Part shown: one piece after another, positions 38,629 through 48,557 of the stretch
Numbering within the stretch: position 1 is the first letter of the stretch
Layout of the letters: each line of letters opens with the position of its first letter
Assembly: GCA_003216415.1 (NCBI GenBank)
Contig: QCIY01000001.1
Span: forward strand, 186,001-250,000
From: Prochlorococcus sp. AG-402-O16
GTDB taxonomy: Bacteria > Cyanobacteriota > Cyanobacteriia > PCC-6307 > Cyanobiaceae
Direction of reading: 5' to 3'
DNA: 64,000 nucleotides
Translations under genes and position numbers: made by a program
Notes under the pieces: generated by a model
The model's database searches: none
Told to the model about the DNA's origin: nothing
Seen by the model: only the letters and a program-made list of their open reading frames with translations

Positions 38629-39876
38629 ATGAACGATATCTCTGATTACATCCAAGGGGAATTAATCAAAACTCCATTTAATCTATATAACCTAATTGCT
38701 AAATACATAGAATCTAATAATAATACTAAAGTAGCTTTTGTTGGCGGTTATTTAAGAGATTTATTAATTAGTAGATTCCATAAAAAATCGTTTTCTAAAC
38801 CTGTAGATATTGATCTTGTTATTGAAGGATCCTCTATTTCTCTTGCAAAATTTATAAAAAAAAATATTGTAAATGTAGATTTATGTTTAATCAAGGAATT
38901 TAACTTATACAACACTGTAGAAATAAATATTAATGACTATAAAATTGATATTGCTTCTGCAAGAAAAGAAATTTATTCTGCTCCAGGCTTAAATCCCACA
39001 GTAAATAAAAGTACTATTGAGGAGGATCTTAAGAGGAGAGATTTCACTATAAATTCAATAGCCTTCGAGGTCTCGACAAGGAAAATCTATGATCTTTATG
39101 GAGGAATTTCTGATATAAAAAGTAAAAGATTGAACTTACTTCACAGTAATAGTATTTCAGATGATCCAAGTAGATTAATTAGATGTGCAAAATATGCTTC
39201 AAGGTTAGATTTCAATATTTCAAATAATTCCCTCAAACAATCTCAAGAAACAGTTAGAAAATGGCCATGGAAAAGTTCAGAAACTCATCAGAAAATGATT
39301 TACCCTCCTGCACTAGGCATTCGAATAAGAATGGAACTAGCTGAAATATGCAAACACGATAATTTGACTAATGTAGTTTCGATAATTCATAAATGGGAAA
39401 TTATTTCAATCTTAAATGAAAATATTAAAGTCGATAAAAAGTTCTTAAGAGGACTAAATTGGATTAAGAAGTTAAAGGGAAATCATATGCTTTACTTTTT
39501 AAAAGATTCAGAAGATTTAAAAAAATCATGTCAAAGATTTTTGGTAAATAATAGTGAGATAAAAATATTAGAAGATTATTTAAATATCAAAAATATATTA
39601 AATACAAACCAAAAAAAATTCAATCATTTTTCTCCATCAAGTTGGACAGAATTTATTGAGGACAGAAACCTTAATGATGAGACAGTCAAATTATTAATTT
39701 GTGATGGAGGACCATACTGGCGTAAATTGTTTAAGTGGTTATTTATTTACAAATTCATAAAATCAAAAAAAGATGGAGAAACATTAAAAAAAGAAGGATG
39801 GGATCCAGGGAAGGAGATGGGAAAGGAAATCAAAAGATTAAGATATTTGGAAATTGACAAATTAAATAGAAATTAA
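38629..39876 (+). CDS. tRNA nucleotidyltransferase / poly(A) polymerase family protein
   Basis: A 415-residue class II nucleotidyltransferase with an ATG start. It has the head motif VAFVGGYLRDLLISR, the metal-binding carboxylates in PVDIDLVIEG, the RRDFTINSIAFEV motif and DPSRLIRCAKYASRL of the neck. These define the CCA-adding enzyme / poly(A) polymerase family. The C-terminal region is weakly conserved and lacks the HD domain. It may add CCA, or only CC or A in split systems; sequence alone does not decide, so no symbol. It follows pcrA by five bases and likely shares its transcript. Confidence 0.85.
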   Translation: MNDISDYIQGELIKTPFNLYNLIAKYIESNNNTKVAFVGGYLRDLLISRFHKKSFSKPVDIDLVIEGSSISLAKFIKKNIVNVDLCLIKEFNLYNTVEININDYKIDIASARKEIYSAPGLNPTVNKSTIEEDLKRRDFTINSIAFEVSTRKIYDLYGGISDIKSKRLNLLHSNSISDDPSRLIRCAKYASRLDFNISNNSLKQSQETVRKWPWKSSETHQKMIYPPALGIRIRMELAEICKHDNLTNVVSIIHKWEIISILNENIKVDKKFLRGLNWIKKLKGNHMLYFLKDSEDLKKSCQRFLVNNSEIKILEDYLNIKNILNTNQKKFNHFSPSSWTEFIEDRNLNDETVKLLICDGGPYWRKLFKWLFIYKFIKSKKDGETLKKEGWDPGKEMGKEIKRLRYLEIDKLNRN

Positions 39877-42048
39877 TTACATTTTTACAACTTCTCCAAC
39901 CTTGTACCATTTATCCTTTAGAACATTTTCATATTTACGATCGCAACTAATCAACAAGGGGCCACATGTTTGAGGATCTAATAGTAATGATATTCTCTCA
40001 TTAAAAGTCTCTTGATCTAATGAATTTTCGTTTAAAAAATTAATTATTCTTTTTTGCTTATTTACTTTATAAATTTTGTCAAAAATTTCTTTATTAGATT
40101 CAAAGAAAGTACTTTTAACATCTTTTCTTATTAAATCAAATACTCCAGGATAAGCTTTAAATGCAAATAAATCTAATAAAACTTTTAGTGGCTCAAGATT
40201 ATTGCTTTGCCTATATAAATTAGATGACTCAACCATTTCTTTAAGATGTCCAATAAATCCATATCCAGTAATGTCAGTCGCAGCATTGACTAATGATTCT
40301 TTAAATTGATTTTGAAAAAGATAAATTTCATCAATCAAATATTGCTGACTTTTTACTAAATTATTAATTATTTCAGAATAACTACCTAGCATATTAATAT
40401 TTTGCATTTGACCGGCAAAGTAAATCCCAACTCCCAGAGGTCTAGACATCATGAGAATATCTCCAATATTCATTCCAGATTTAAGCCATGGTTTTGCTCC
40501 ATTTTTTAAAATACCTTGAACTGTTAAAGAAATATCTATTCCTAATGAATAAGGTTTATTTACTAAACTTCTTGCCTCGAAAGTATGGCCCCCAAGTAAT
40601 TCACCTCCATGTTCCTCAACTGTTGATTTAATACCTTGAAGTGATTGAGAAAAGAGGTAACTCTGAAATTCCCTTTCAACTTTTGGTAATGAAATTAAAG
40701 CCTGCGCGGATGAAAGTTTTGCTCCGCATGCCCACAAATCTGAGCAAGCATGCAAAGTAGTAATTTTTGCATTAAGCCAAGGATCACTTACCAAAGCAGG
40801 AAATCCATCTACACTTTGCAAGATAATATCTTGACCATTTTGATATATCTCAACTGAATCTTCAGGTGATGAGGCAAAAGAATATAAATTAGAATTTATT
40901 AATGATTTATTCAAAACAAACTGAGGAATTTTAGCTGCACATCCTCTGCAATCATTCAATGAAATATTTTTTTTACTACTTTTCATGATTTGCCTTTTTG
41001 ATCTGAACTTTTTAATAAAGTTGAGATCAATTTTATGCTTTAAAATCCAAAAAATAAAAGAAGGGCCGAAAACAAAATTGCGATAAATAGCAAAAGCCTT
41101 TGGATGATGGCTTGGAAATATATTTACTATTTGCAATCCGATCTTTTGAGGAAACCAATTTTTTAATGATCTCCCTTCTATATCTTTTTTTAGATTTTGT
41201 ACTAATGTATTTACAACTTTTAGTGCAAAAACTCCCGATGCTGGTCTTTTTGCTGAACCTACAACTGCGCAATCACCGACAGCAAAGATTCCAGAGAAAC
41301 TTTTTATCTGCAAATTCTGATTTGTAATTATTCTGCCATAAGAATCCGAATCTAATAATTTTTTTTGTGCCCATAACGGAGATGTATTTCCAGTACATAA
41401 AAGAATCTTGCCATAATCAAAATTAAGTTTTTCAACTAAATCAATATTGGAATTCCGTAAACTTTTTAGAATTGTATTATTAATTTTTCTTGAATCACAT
41501 AATAGTTTTAAAGGTCTATCTCCCCATCTTTTTCTCAAAGCATATGATACTTCAATTGCAGCAAGGCCACTCCCAACAATTACAAATGGGAGTTCATTAA
41601 CTGAATCAAAAATGTCCTCTTTTAGTATTGAGTCATAAGCCCTTAAAAAAGGTTTAATTGAAAAAGCATTTCGATTTTTAACTAGTGATTCAAATTCTTT
41701 TGGAATTTTTGTTTGACTTCCATAATTAAGCACCAACTTCGAATAATTAACTGAAGGTCTATTACTTAAAACAATTTTCTTTAAATTGAAATCAATATCC
41801 TTTACTTCTTCTTCTATAAAAGATACTTTTGCATTTTTTGCTAAAGATTTTATATCAATTAAACTCTCTTCTAAAGTGATTGATTTTGAAATCACCGATG
41901 GGAATATCGCCGAATAAACCAAATGAGAATCTCTAGATATAATTGAAACAGGAATTTCTGGCATTAATTTCGGAAACATTAACCATTTCTTCAATAAAGA
42001 AACATTTGAGTGTCCTCCTCCAATTAGTACCAGATGATTAAAAGTCAT
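39877..42048 (-). CDS. selD: Fusion of a type II NADH dehydrogenase-like oxidoreductase with selenophosphate synthetase (SelD)
   Basis: A 723-residue protein with an ATG start at 42048. The N-terminal ~340 residues are a pyridine-nucleotide-disulphide oxidoreductase: the first FAD motif HLVLIGGGHSNVSLLKKWL, an NAD-binding FVIVGSGLAAIEVSYALRKR, and a closing FAVGDCAVVGSAKRPASGVF. From about residue 360 a SelD domain begins, with CRGCAAK carrying the catalytic Cys and Lys, LQSVDGFPALVSDPW, AITTLHACSDLWACGAK-like substrate region and DPQTCGPLLISCD near the end. SelD makes selenophosphate from selenide and ATP. Such fusions are known in cyanobacteria. The oxidoreductase may deliver a reduced selenium species; that is inference. 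Confidence 0.85.
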   Translation of the reverse strand: MTFNHLVLIGGGHSNVSLLKKWLMFPKLMPEIPVSIISRDSHLVYSAIFPSVISKSITLEESLIDIKSLAKNAKVSFIEEEVKDIDFNLKKIVLSNRPSVNYSKLVLNYGSQTKIPKEFESLVKNRNAFSIKPFLRAYDSILKEDIFDSVNELPFVIVGSGLAAIEVSYALRKRWGDRPLKLLCDSRKINNTILKSLRNSNIDLVEKLNFDYGKILLCTGNTSPLWAQKKLLDSDSYGRIITNQNLQIKSFSGIFAVGDCAVVGSAKRPASGVFALKVVNTLVQNLKKDIEGRSLKNWFPQKIGLQIVNIFPSHHPKAFAIYRNFVFGPSFIFWILKHKIDLNFIKKFRSKRQIMKSSKKNISLNDCRGCAAKIPQFVLNKSLINSNLYSFASSPEDSVEIYQNGQDIILQSVDGFPALVSDPWLNAKITTLHACSDLWACGAKLSSAQALISLPKVEREFQSYLFSQSLQGIKSTVEEHGGELLGGHTFEARSLVNKPYSLGIDISLTVQGILKNGAKPWLKSGMNIGDILMMSRPLGVGIYFAGQMQNINMLGSYSEIINNLVKSQQYLIDEIYLFQNQFKESLVNAATDITGYGFIGHLKEMVESSNLYRQSNNLEPLKVLLDLFAFKAYPGVFDLIRKDVKSTFFESNKEIFDKIYKVNKQKRIINFLNENSLDQETFNERISLLLDPQTCGPLLISCDRKYENVLKDKWYKVGEVVKM

Positions 42049-42058
42049 TTACATCACT

Positions 42059-42952
42059 ATGAATAAAGAACATTTATTACCAATTGAAAAATCAAGATTA
42101 GGAGTGATTGGTGGAAGTGGATTTTATTCAATGGATCAAATAGAGTACTTAAGAGAACTAGAAATCAATACTCCCTATGGTAAACCTTCTGATTCAATAA
42201 AAGTATATAATCTTGGGAACCTAGAGATAGCATTTATTCCTAGACATGGCAGAACACATAGTTTAAATCCTTCTGAAATCCCTTACAAAGCTAATATTTG
42301 GGCTCTAAGATCAATAGGAGTAAGATGGATTATTGCTCCATCAGCAGTTGGTTCATTACAAGAACAGATAAGGCCACTTGATATAGTGATTCCAGATCAA
42401 TTTATAGACCGGACAAAAAATAGACCCGCAACCTTCTTTAACGAAGGAGCTGTCGCTCACGTAACTATGGGAGATCCATTCTGCACACATTTATCACGTA
42501 TATTAAGTGAAATCGGAGAAAAAAATATTCCTGGAGGTAGACAATTGCATAGAGGGGGTACCTATCTAGCAATGGAAGGTCCCGCTTTCTCAACTAGAGC
42601 AGAATCAAATTTATATAGGAGTTGGGGATGTTCAATAATTGGAATGACGAACCACACAGAAGCAAGATTAGCTAAAGAAGCTGAAATAGCTTACTCCTCC
42701 TTATCTATGGTTACTGATTATGATTGCTGGCATCAAACTCATCAAGAAGTTTCTGTAGAGATGGTTTTGGATAATCTTAGATCAAATACTGAAGTGGCTA
42801 ATAAAATAATATTTGAAGTAGCTAAATTAATTGAAAAAGAAAGACCAAAAAGTAAGTCTCATTTTTCATTAAAAGATGGATTGATAACTCAAAAAGAAAA
42901 TATCCCAAGCTCCACAAAAGAGAAACTAAGGATATTTACCGATTCTTATTAG
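42059..42952 (+). CDS. mtnP: S-methyl-5'-thioadenosine phosphorylase (MtnP)
   Basis: A 297-residue protein with an ATG start at 42059, 10 bases from the divergent SelD gene. It opens SRLGVIGGSGFYSMDQIEYL, with the phosphate/ribose-site residues in FIPRHGRTHSLNPSEIPYKA, GPAFSTRAESNLYRS and the base-binding GMTNHTEARLAKEAEIAY. This is the MTA-phosphorylase pattern; it salvages methylthioadenosine from polyamine synthesis to adenine and methylthioribose-1-phosphate. The MTAP/PNP family is well conserved, and MtnP is favoured over MTIP by the overall motif set. Confidence 0.9.
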   Translation: MNKEHLLPIEKSRLGVIGGSGFYSMDQIEYLRELEINTPYGKPSDSIKVYNLGNLEIAFIPRHGRTHSLNPSEIPYKANIWALRSIGVRWIIAPSAVGSLQEQIRPLDIVIPDQFIDRTKNRPATFFNEGAVAHVTMGDPFCTHLSRILSEIGEKNIPGGRQLHRGGTYLAMEGPAFSTRAESNLYRSWGCSIIGMTNHTEARLAKEAEIAYSSLSMVTDYDCWHQTHQEVSVEMVLDNLRSNTEVANKIIFEVAKLIEKERPKSKSHFSLKDGLITQKENIPSSTKEKLRIFTDSY

Positions 42953-42995
42953 GCTTATTTGATATAAGTGATTATCAGGTCAAGGTAAGGATTTG

Positions 42996-43193
42996 TTAGC
43001 CTCCAGCTCCAACTCCTTGGTATGAACCATAGAAAAATATACCTAAAACGAAGATTACTGCGATTCCACCTGCTGTAGCAACAAGCCATAGAGGAAGAGT
43101 TCCTTCAGTCCATCTTCTTTCCCATGCGACTGCTGGTCTACCGTCTGGAAGTCTATCTGGAATTCTTCCATCAGGTCCTTTTAATTTACTCAT
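42996..43193 (-). CDS. psbJ: Photosystem II reaction centre protein J (PsbJ)
   Basis: A 65-residue protein with an ATG start at 43193. The N-terminal half is polar ([20 protein letters not shown]); the C-terminal half has the single PsbJ helix ([20 protein letters not shown]) and ends [12 protein letters not shown]. The extended N-terminus, longer than the usual ~39 residues, is typical of Prochlorococcus. It closes the psbEFLJ operon. Confidence 0.97.
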   Translation of the reverse strand: MSKLKGPDGRIPDRLPDGRPAVAWERRWTEGTLPLWLVATAGGIAVIFVLGIFFYGSYQGVGAGG

Positions 43194-43202
43194 AGTTTTA
43201 AT

Positions 43203-43322
43203 TTAATTGAAAAAGTAACTGGAAAATAAAATTCCCAATACAAATACTGATAGTAAGCCTAAATAAAGGCTCGTACGATTAAGTTCAACTGGAACTTTGT
43301 TAGGATTTTCGTTTACTTGCAT
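43203..43322 (-). CDS. psbL: Photosystem II reaction centre protein L (PsbL)
   Basis: The ATG at 43322 gives 39 residues beginning [20 protein letters not shown] and then the single helix ([18 protein letters not shown]), the PsbL signature. A longer frame upstream reads back into psbF and is not part of the gene. PsbL contributes to QA site stability and PSII dimer formation. It is 11 bases after psbF and 9 bases before psbJ. Confidence 0.97.
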
Positions 43323-43333
43323 GATTGTTAAAT

Positions 43334-43480
43334 TTATCGGGCTACGAATTGCATAGCAGCAATGGAACCCAAAAAGAATACTGATGGAATAGCTAAAGCG
43401 TGAACTGCTAGCCAACGAACAGTAAATATAGGATAGACGCGGACTTCCGCAGCCTGCATTGGAGCTTGAGAATTAGACAT
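43334..43480 (-). CDS. psbF: Cytochrome b559 beta subunit (PsbF)
   Basis: ATG 43480 to TAA 43334 encodes 48 residues: [20 protein letters not shown], then [20 protein letters not shown] with the haem-ligand His, and ends AMQFVAR. With PsbE it binds the haem of cytochrome b559 in PSII. It starts two bases after the psbE stop, indicating tight operon coupling. Confidence 0.97.
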
Positions 43481-43482
43481 AG

Positions 43483-43731
43483 TTATTTTGTTCTTAAATC
43501 AAGTTGAGATTTCGCATCAAATCTTTGTGTTACAACAGGAGCTTTTGCTTCAGATGCCTGAAAATAACTATCCGGACGAGGAGTACCGAAAGCGTCGTAA
43601 GCCAAACCTGTATATACAAATAAGAAGCCTGCTATAAAAATAGCTGGTAATGTTACTGCATGAATAATCCAGTACCTAATACTGGTGATTATTTCAAAGA
43701 ATGGGCGTTCACCCGTTGAACCTGCGGCCAT
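43483..43731 (-). CDS. psbE: Cytochrome b559 alpha subunit (PsbE)
   Basis: The ATG at 43731 gives 82 residues starting [20 protein letters not shown]; an earlier in-frame GTG at 43737 is not needed. [20 protein letters not shown] carries the haem-ligand His. The lumenal tail ([26 protein letters not shown]) matches PsbE. It begins the psbEFLJ operon, about 138 bases after ycf48 on the same strand. The intervening 137 bases likely carry the psbE promoter. Confidence 0.98.
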   Translation of the reverse strand: MAAGSTGERPFFEIITSIRYWIIHAVTLPAIFIAGFLFVYTGLAYDAFGTPRPDSYFQASEAKAPVVTQRFDAKSQLDLRTK

Positions 43732-43868
43732 AATCACAAATGTTTACCATATGATCTTACAGTGTAAAATCATAAGTTCGTGAAGAAATTAACAGCTTGG
43801 TTACAGACAGTTGTTAAATTTATCCAAAATTAAGATTTTTTTTATAATTTTCTTAAGTTATTACAGAT

Positions 43869-44882
43869 TTAGCCATTCCATTTAAGAATGTAACCACGCT
43901 CGCCAAGTATGAATCCTTTTTGATTATCTAAAGACTCCTTATCAAGAAAAACTATTTTTATATAGTTAGTAGGCAATGCAGAAGCAAGAGGATCTGAATT
44001 CCAAGTTTCACCTTGATCTTTACTTACTATTAAAGTGCCATTACCACCGCCAGCCCATATGTCACCATTTGGATCCCATCCCATATCCAAATAATTGTAA
44101 CCATTAAGAATAGGGATTATAGGCTTAGACCAACTTTCTAGATTATTAGAATCTTCATTAAATCTAATTTCCGCACCTCTTGAAAGCATCCATAAACTTC
44201 CTTCTGGATTAAAACCAATGCTTTGCACTCTCTTACTACTTGCTCTTTGGTGAGCAATCCATGTATTGCTATCACTATCAAGAGTAGAGAAGAAATTTCC
44301 AAGACTGCTTACACTCACATAATCACCGCTAGATGTTCTTCTTAAATCTCTTATACCTCCTTGTTCAGAAGGGTCTGATACTTTTGCCTCCCATGTTTCA
44401 CCGCTGTTGGAAGTTTCATAAATAGCTGCTGAGGTTGTCGCCAATTGAGCAACTCCTTCATCAATAGTAGAAACTAAGAAAGGCTGGCCTGGCAACTTCC
44501 CAAGTGAAAGCCTAGTCCAATTTTTACCTTCATCCAAAGTATGCATTACGAGAGAGGGTTGCCCTATTAACCAACCTTCAGAACCCATGAAATCAATATC
44601 GAGAAGGCGAAAGTTCTCTTCAGCAGAAATATCTAATGATCTTTTTTCCCATGTTTCACCACCATCAGTAGATTCCATAATCAATCTGTTTGAGCCTACT
44701 AAAAACCCATGATTATCATCTATAAAATCAACATCTAAAGCATTAGCCTGATCCTCAAACTGAATTGTTTTCCAAGGGCTGCTATCATTCATCTTGACAC
44801 CTGTAGATGAACAACTGCTTAAAACAAAACAGAGAACTACAGATAAAAGAAGATTAGGAAGAATGGTAAAAAAATTTTTCAT
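43869..44882 (-). CDS. ycf48: Photosystem II assembly factor Ycf48 (HCF136)
   Basis: A 337-residue lipoprotein with an ATG start at 44882. Its signal peptide ends in a lipobox, [10 protein letters not shown], with the acylated Cys about residue 24. The mature protein is a beta-propeller with repeated motifs of the form 'S.DGGETW' ([43 protein letters not shown]). Ycf48 binds early D1 intermediates in the lumen during PSII assembly and repair. It lies between rubredoxin and psbEFLJ on the same strand, an order conserved in cyanobacteria. Confidence 0.96.
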   Translation of the reverse strand: MKNFFTILPNLLLSVVLCFVLSSCSSTGVKMNDSSPWKTIQFEDQANALDVDFIDDNHGFLVGSNRLIMESTDGGETWEKRSLDISAEENFRLLDIDFMGSEGWLIGQPSLVMHTLDEGKNWTRLSLGKLPGQPFLVSTIDEGVAQLATTSAAIYETSNSGETWEAKVSDPSEQGGIRDLRRTSSGDYVSVSSLGNFFSTLDSDSNTWIAHQRASSKRVQSIGFNPEGSLWMLSRGAEIRFNEDSNNLESWSKPIIPILNGYNYLDMGWDPNGDIWAGGGNGTLIVSKDQGETWNSDPLASALPTNYIKIVFLDKESLDNQKGFILGERGYILKWNG

Positions 44883-44891
44883 TTAATTATA

Positions 44892-45320
44892 TTAATGCAA
44901 AGAGTACAATGAAAGGAACATAGCAGCAGCAAACGCCAAGCCTCCAAAAATCAATATATTTTTTTGTCCAGGAGGTAAACTATTAAATCCAAATCCATAA
45001 ACTAAATTCTCTTCAAAACCACTAGGTTTAGATTTAGGACCTATATCCTTATAAAAATTTTTACCAGCTCTACAAACAGGGCAAGCAAAGGTATTCCCAT
45101 CCAACTCCGAAAAAGGCGTATTTGGAGGTATATTTAATTTTTTATTTCCTTCAGACGGATCATAAATGTATCCACAGCTTCTACATTCGAATCTATTTTG
45201 TTCTAAATTAAAGATAGGTTGTTCAACATTTTCTGCTGAGGAGTTTTCAGAAAGTTTTTCTTTCTCAAAGTCTTCAACTATTTTGTTTTCCTCAGAGGCT
45301 GGTTGAATGTTTTCACTCAC
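44892..45320 (-). CDS. rubA: Membrane-anchored rubredoxin (RubA)
   Basis: A 142-residue protein with a GTG start at 45320. A long acidic N-terminal extension precedes the rubredoxin domain: FECRSCGYIYDPSEGNK (Cys-X2-Cys) and FACPVCRAGKNFYKDIG (Cys-X2-Cys), which bind one iron. A C-terminal membrane helix (KNILIFGGLAFAAAMFLSLY) anchors it. RubA is required for photosystem assembly in cyanobacteria. It is ten bases from ycf48 and divergent from ndhC. Confidence 0.95.
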   Translation of the reverse strand: MSENIQPASEENKIVEDFEKEKLSENSSAENVEQPIFNLEQNRFECRSCGYIYDPSEGNKKLNIPPNTPFSELDGNTFACPVCRAGKNFYKDIGPKSKPSGFEENLVYGFGFNSLPPGQKNILIFGGLAFAAAMFLSLYSLH

Positions 45321-45396
45321 GGTTTATTATTGTTCTTTAAGAACTTTAAAAGATTTTGCTTAATTAAGCGACTTTTATTCAAAATTAATTTTTAAG

Positions 45397-45759
45397 ATGT
45401 TTTTATTAACTGGCTATGAATACTTTTTAGGTTTCCTTTTAATTGCAGCAGCTGTACCAGTATTAGCTCTGGTTACTAATCTCATCGTTGCCCCAAAAGG
45501 TAGAACAGGGGAAAGAAAATTAACATATGAGTCTGGAATGGAACCTATAGGAGGAGCATGGATTCAATTTAATATTCGTTATTACATGTTTGCCTTGGTT
45601 TTCGTTATATTTGATGTTGAGACGGTATTCCTTTATCCTTGGGCTGTTGCCTTCAATAGATTAGGCTTATTAGCTTTTATTGAGGCTTTAATTTTCATTG
45701 CAATACTTGTGATTGCCCTGGCATACGCATGGAGAAAAGGTGCTTTAGAATGGAGTTAA
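45397..45759 (+). CDS. ndhC: NDH-1 complex subunit 3 (NdhC)
   Basis: A 120-residue membrane protein with an ATG start and three membrane helices. The [20 protein letters not shown] loop and [15 protein letters not shown] helix are diagnostic for NdhC/NuoA. It is part of the membrane arm of the photosynthetic NDH-1 complex, used in respiration and cyclic electron flow. It begins the ndhCKJ operon, with ndhK five bases downstream. Confidence 0.98.
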   Translation: MFLLTGYEYFLGFLLIAAAVPVLALVTNLIVAPKGRTGERKLTYESGMEPIGGAWIQFNIRYYMFALVFVIFDVETVFLYPWAVAFNRLGLLAFIEALIFIAILVIALAYAWRKGALEWS

Positions 45760-45763
45760 AAAA

Positions 45764-46498
45764 TTGAATCCACAATTATCCCCAAAAGCAATAAGAGAAA
45801 TCCGAGATGGAACTTGCAATCCTCTTGGCGCGCCCCAAGTTACTACAGATTTAAGCGAAAATATTATTTTGACAAGTTTAGACGACCTTCATAATTGGGC
45901 CAGACTAAGCAGTCTATGGCCTCTCTTGTATGGAACAGCTTGTTGTTTTATAGAATTTGCGGCCTTAATAGGATCTAGATTTGATTTTGATAGATTTGGA
46001 TTAGTACCTAGAAGCTCGCCAAGGCAAGCAGATTTGATAATAGTGGCAGGAACAGTAACTATGAAGATGGCTCCAGCCCTAGTAAGACTTTATGAACAAA
46101 TGCCTGAACCAAAATATGTGATTGCTATGGGTGCTTGCACAATCACAGGAGGAATGTTCAGCGCAGATTCTACAACTGCTGTAAGAGGCGTTGATAAATT
46201 GATACCAGTTGACTTATATCTTCCAGGATGCCCACCAAGACCAGAAGCAATTTTTGATGCTGTAATAAAATTAAGAAAAAAAGTTGGTAATGAATCAATT
46301 TTAGAGCGCACAAAAACAGAGCAAACTCACAGATACATAACAACAGATCACGAAATGAATCTTGTTTTCTCAGAAAATACAGGTGAATATCTAAACAAAA
46401 CTTCTGATAACGTCATCACCTCCTCCAAAAAAGAAAAAATAACTGAATTACCTGAAAACACTGAAAAATCTGAAATTATTGATACTGTAGAAAATTAA
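45764..46498 (+). CDS. ndhK: NDH-1 complex subunit K (NdhK)
   Basis: A 244-residue protein with a TTG start at 45764. The 4Fe-4S (N2) cluster ligands are seen as Cys-Cys in [12 protein letters not shown], Cys in [13 protein letters not shown] and Cys in [15 protein letters not shown]. An extended Glu/Lys-rich C-terminal tail of about 60 residues is variable. NdhK links the peripheral and membrane arms of NDH-1. Its stop is directly followed by the ndhJ start (no gap). Confidence 0.98.
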   Translation: MNPQLSPKAIREIRDGTCNPLGAPQVTTDLSENIILTSLDDLHNWARLSSLWPLLYGTACCFIEFAALIGSRFDFDRFGLVPRSSPRQADLIIVAGTVTMKMAPALVRLYEQMPEPKYVIAMGACTITGGMFSADSTTAVRGVDKLIPVDLYLPGCPPRPEAIFDAVIKLRKKVGNESILERTKTEQTHRYITTDHEMNLVFSENTGEYLNKTSDNVITSSKKEKITELPENTEKSEIIDTVEN

Positions 46499-47029
46499 AT
46501 GGAAAAAGACGGTCTAGCCAAATCCTCAGATACAGCAATAGAAAAAGAAGGCTTTATAAGCCAATCTTTGTCTAAAGATGGAATTCCAAATCAATCTTTA
46601 CCTGATGATCACATAGGTATAGAAAATATTTCTGTAGAACCCAGAAAATTATGCGACGCTGTATCGAAGCTAAGAAATTACGGTTTCAACTATCTGCAAT
46701 GTCAAGGGGGCTATGATGAAGGTCCAGGTAAAAATCTTGTAAGTTTCTATCATTTTATAACTGTTGATGATTTAAATAAAATTGAAAAAGTTAAAGAAGT
46801 TAGATTAAAAGTCTTCTTAAAAAGAGACTCTGATTTATCAATCCCTAGTTTGTATAAGATCTTTAAAGGAAGTGATTGGCAGGAAAGAGAAACGTATGAC
46901 ATGTATGGTATAAATTTTATTGACCATCCAAATCCCAAAAGACTTTTAATGCCTGAAGATTGGAAAGGTTGGCCATTACGGAAAGATTATATTCAGCCAG
47001 ACTTCTATGAACTTCAAGATGCTTATTAG
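46499..47029 (+). CDS. ndhJ: NDH-1 complex subunit J (NdhJ)
   Basis: A 176-residue protein with an ATG start directly at the end of ndhK. After a polar N-terminus it has the NuoC/NdhJ core: [52 protein letters not shown] and [20 protein letters not shown]. It belongs to the peripheral arm of NDH-1. It overlaps nothing and ends six bases before the stop of the convergent YvcK-like gene. Confidence 0.97.
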   Translation: MEKDGLAKSSDTAIEKEGFISQSLSKDGIPNQSLPDDHIGIENISVEPRKLCDAVSKLRNYGFNYLQCQGGYDEGPGKNLVSFYHFITVDDLNKIEKVKEVRLKVFLKRDSDLSIPSLYKIFKGSDWQERETYDMYGINFIDHPNPKRLLMPEDWKGWPLRKDYIQPDFYELQDAY

Positions 47030-47034
47030 TTTAA

Positions 47035-48420
47035 TTAGTTTAATTTCTTTAATTTACGGTACATAAACATAACTGCTCTTGCTAGCCTTCTCGGATCATG
47101 TCTCAGAGTTGGAGTTATTTTTTTTGAGTATAATGGTGCTTGCAAAACATAATAACCATCTGATAATAGTTTTTCTTTATTACATTGGACAGGTTCTGCG
47201 CCTCTACTCTTGTAATAGTCTAATATTGGAGACTTTTCAAAATCAATCTGAGATAAGATTGCTTGAAAAATTCGTGTATTAACTCCAAAATTTGATAATT
47301 GTTTTTCTATTGATTTAATATGTTGATATACATCAAGTCCATCCGTTTCTCCAGGTTGAGTCATCAAATTACTTATGTAAATTTTAGGAGCATTACTTTG
47401 CAATAAAGCATCCACTATCTCTGGCACTAACAAGTTTGGCAATAAAGAAGTGTATAAACTGCCTGGACCGAGAACAATTAAGTCAGCTTCTTTTATAGAT
47501 TCGAGAGCACTTGGTAGAGCAGAAGGATTTTCTGGTAAATAACCAATTCTTGAAATTGATTTTTGAGATTTGCTGATATTACTTTCTCCAAAAATTTTTT
47601 CACCATTCTCTAATTCGGCCCATAACATAACATCAATATTTGTTGCAGGTAAAACTTGACCTTGTACCGCCAAAACCTTACTTGAGGCTTGTACTGCTTT
47701 TTCTAAACTACCTGTAATAGTTGTTAAAGCTGACAAAAATAAATTTCCAAAACTATGTCCTTCTAGGCCACTGCCTCCTGAAAATCTATATTGGAATAAT
47801 CTTGTTAAGATAGGCTCCTCATTTGATAAAGCAGCCAAACAATTTCTAATATCTCCTGGAGGTTGGACACCTAATTGTTTTCTTAGAATCCCACTACTTC
47901 CACCGTCATCTGATACGGTTACAATTGCCGTTATATTGCTACTGTAATTTTTTAGTCCTTTCAATAAAGTAGATAATCCTGTGCCTCCGCCAATTGCAAC
48001 AATATTAGGACCTCTATTTAATTTACTCTTAACTCTCAATGCATCAACTAAAAATGTACTTTTTTCAGGAACAAGTGCTTTTTGAATAGAGTTAATACTT
48101 CTATTTTGTCCAATTCCGATTAATAAAAGTCCAATACCAAAAATTAATGGCCCTAATAAAGAGACATGTAATATACTTGTTAAACTTGTCATTAACCAAA
48201 AGAATACTTCAATAATCCAATAAAGTGGCCTTAAATTTGTCCATATTGCAATGCCTAATAATGAAGTCAGAAATCCTATTGCAGATGTCATCATCCATCT
48301 TTTTATTACCAGTCCAGGCAAAAGCCAACTCAAAATTCTTAAAGTTTTGTTTAATAGGTCAAAATTAGACTTTTTAAAGTACTTATAATGTCTCCTTATT
48401 CTTTTTGTACGCTTATTCAT
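47035..48420 (-). CDS. YvcK/CofD-family protein with N-terminal membrane region
   Basis: A 461-residue protein with an ATG start at 48420. It has two to three N-terminal membrane helices (ILSWLLPGLVIKRWMMTSAI, LLGPLIFGIGLLLIGIG), then a Rossmann-like cytoplasmic domain with NIVAIGGGTGLSTLLKGLKN, TVSDDGGSSGILRKQLG and GPGSLYTSLLPNLLVPEIVD. That is the YvcK (gluconeogenesis-factor) pattern; the homologue binds UDP-sugars and affects cell-wall synthesis and morphology. The membrane-attached form is the common cyanobacterial version. It lies 137 bases from the divergent ABC-transporter gene. Confidence 0.85.
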   Translation of the reverse strand: MNKRTKRIRRHYKYFKKSNFDLLNKTLRILSWLLPGLVIKRWMMTSAIGFLTSLLGIAIWTNLRPLYWIIEVFFWLMTSLTSILHVSLLGPLIFGIGLLLIGIGQNRSINSIQKALVPEKSTFLVDALRVKSKLNRGPNIVAIGGGTGLSTLLKGLKNYSSNITAIVTVSDDGGSSGILRKQLGVQPPGDIRNCLAALSNEEPILTRLFQYRFSGGSGLEGHSFGNLFLSALTTITGSLEKAVQASSKVLAVQGQVLPATNIDVMLWAELENGEKIFGESNISKSQKSISRIGYLPENPSALPSALESIKEADLIVLGPGSLYTSLLPNLLVPEIVDALLQSNAPKIYISNLMTQPGETDGLDVYQHIKSIEKQLSNFGVNTRIFQAILSQIDFEKSPILDYYKSRGAEPVQCNKEKLLSDGYYVLQAPLYSKKITPTLRHDPRRLARAVMFMYRKLKKLN

Positions 48421-48557
48421 TTAAAACCTCTTAAATTATTTTTCGCAAATTAAAAAAAATACTTAATATGCATTATAAATCAAATTCATACATCCTTTTT
48501 TTATTTCTAAAAATAGGCAATATGTAATAGAAGATTAATTTTTTCTCTATAAAGGTT

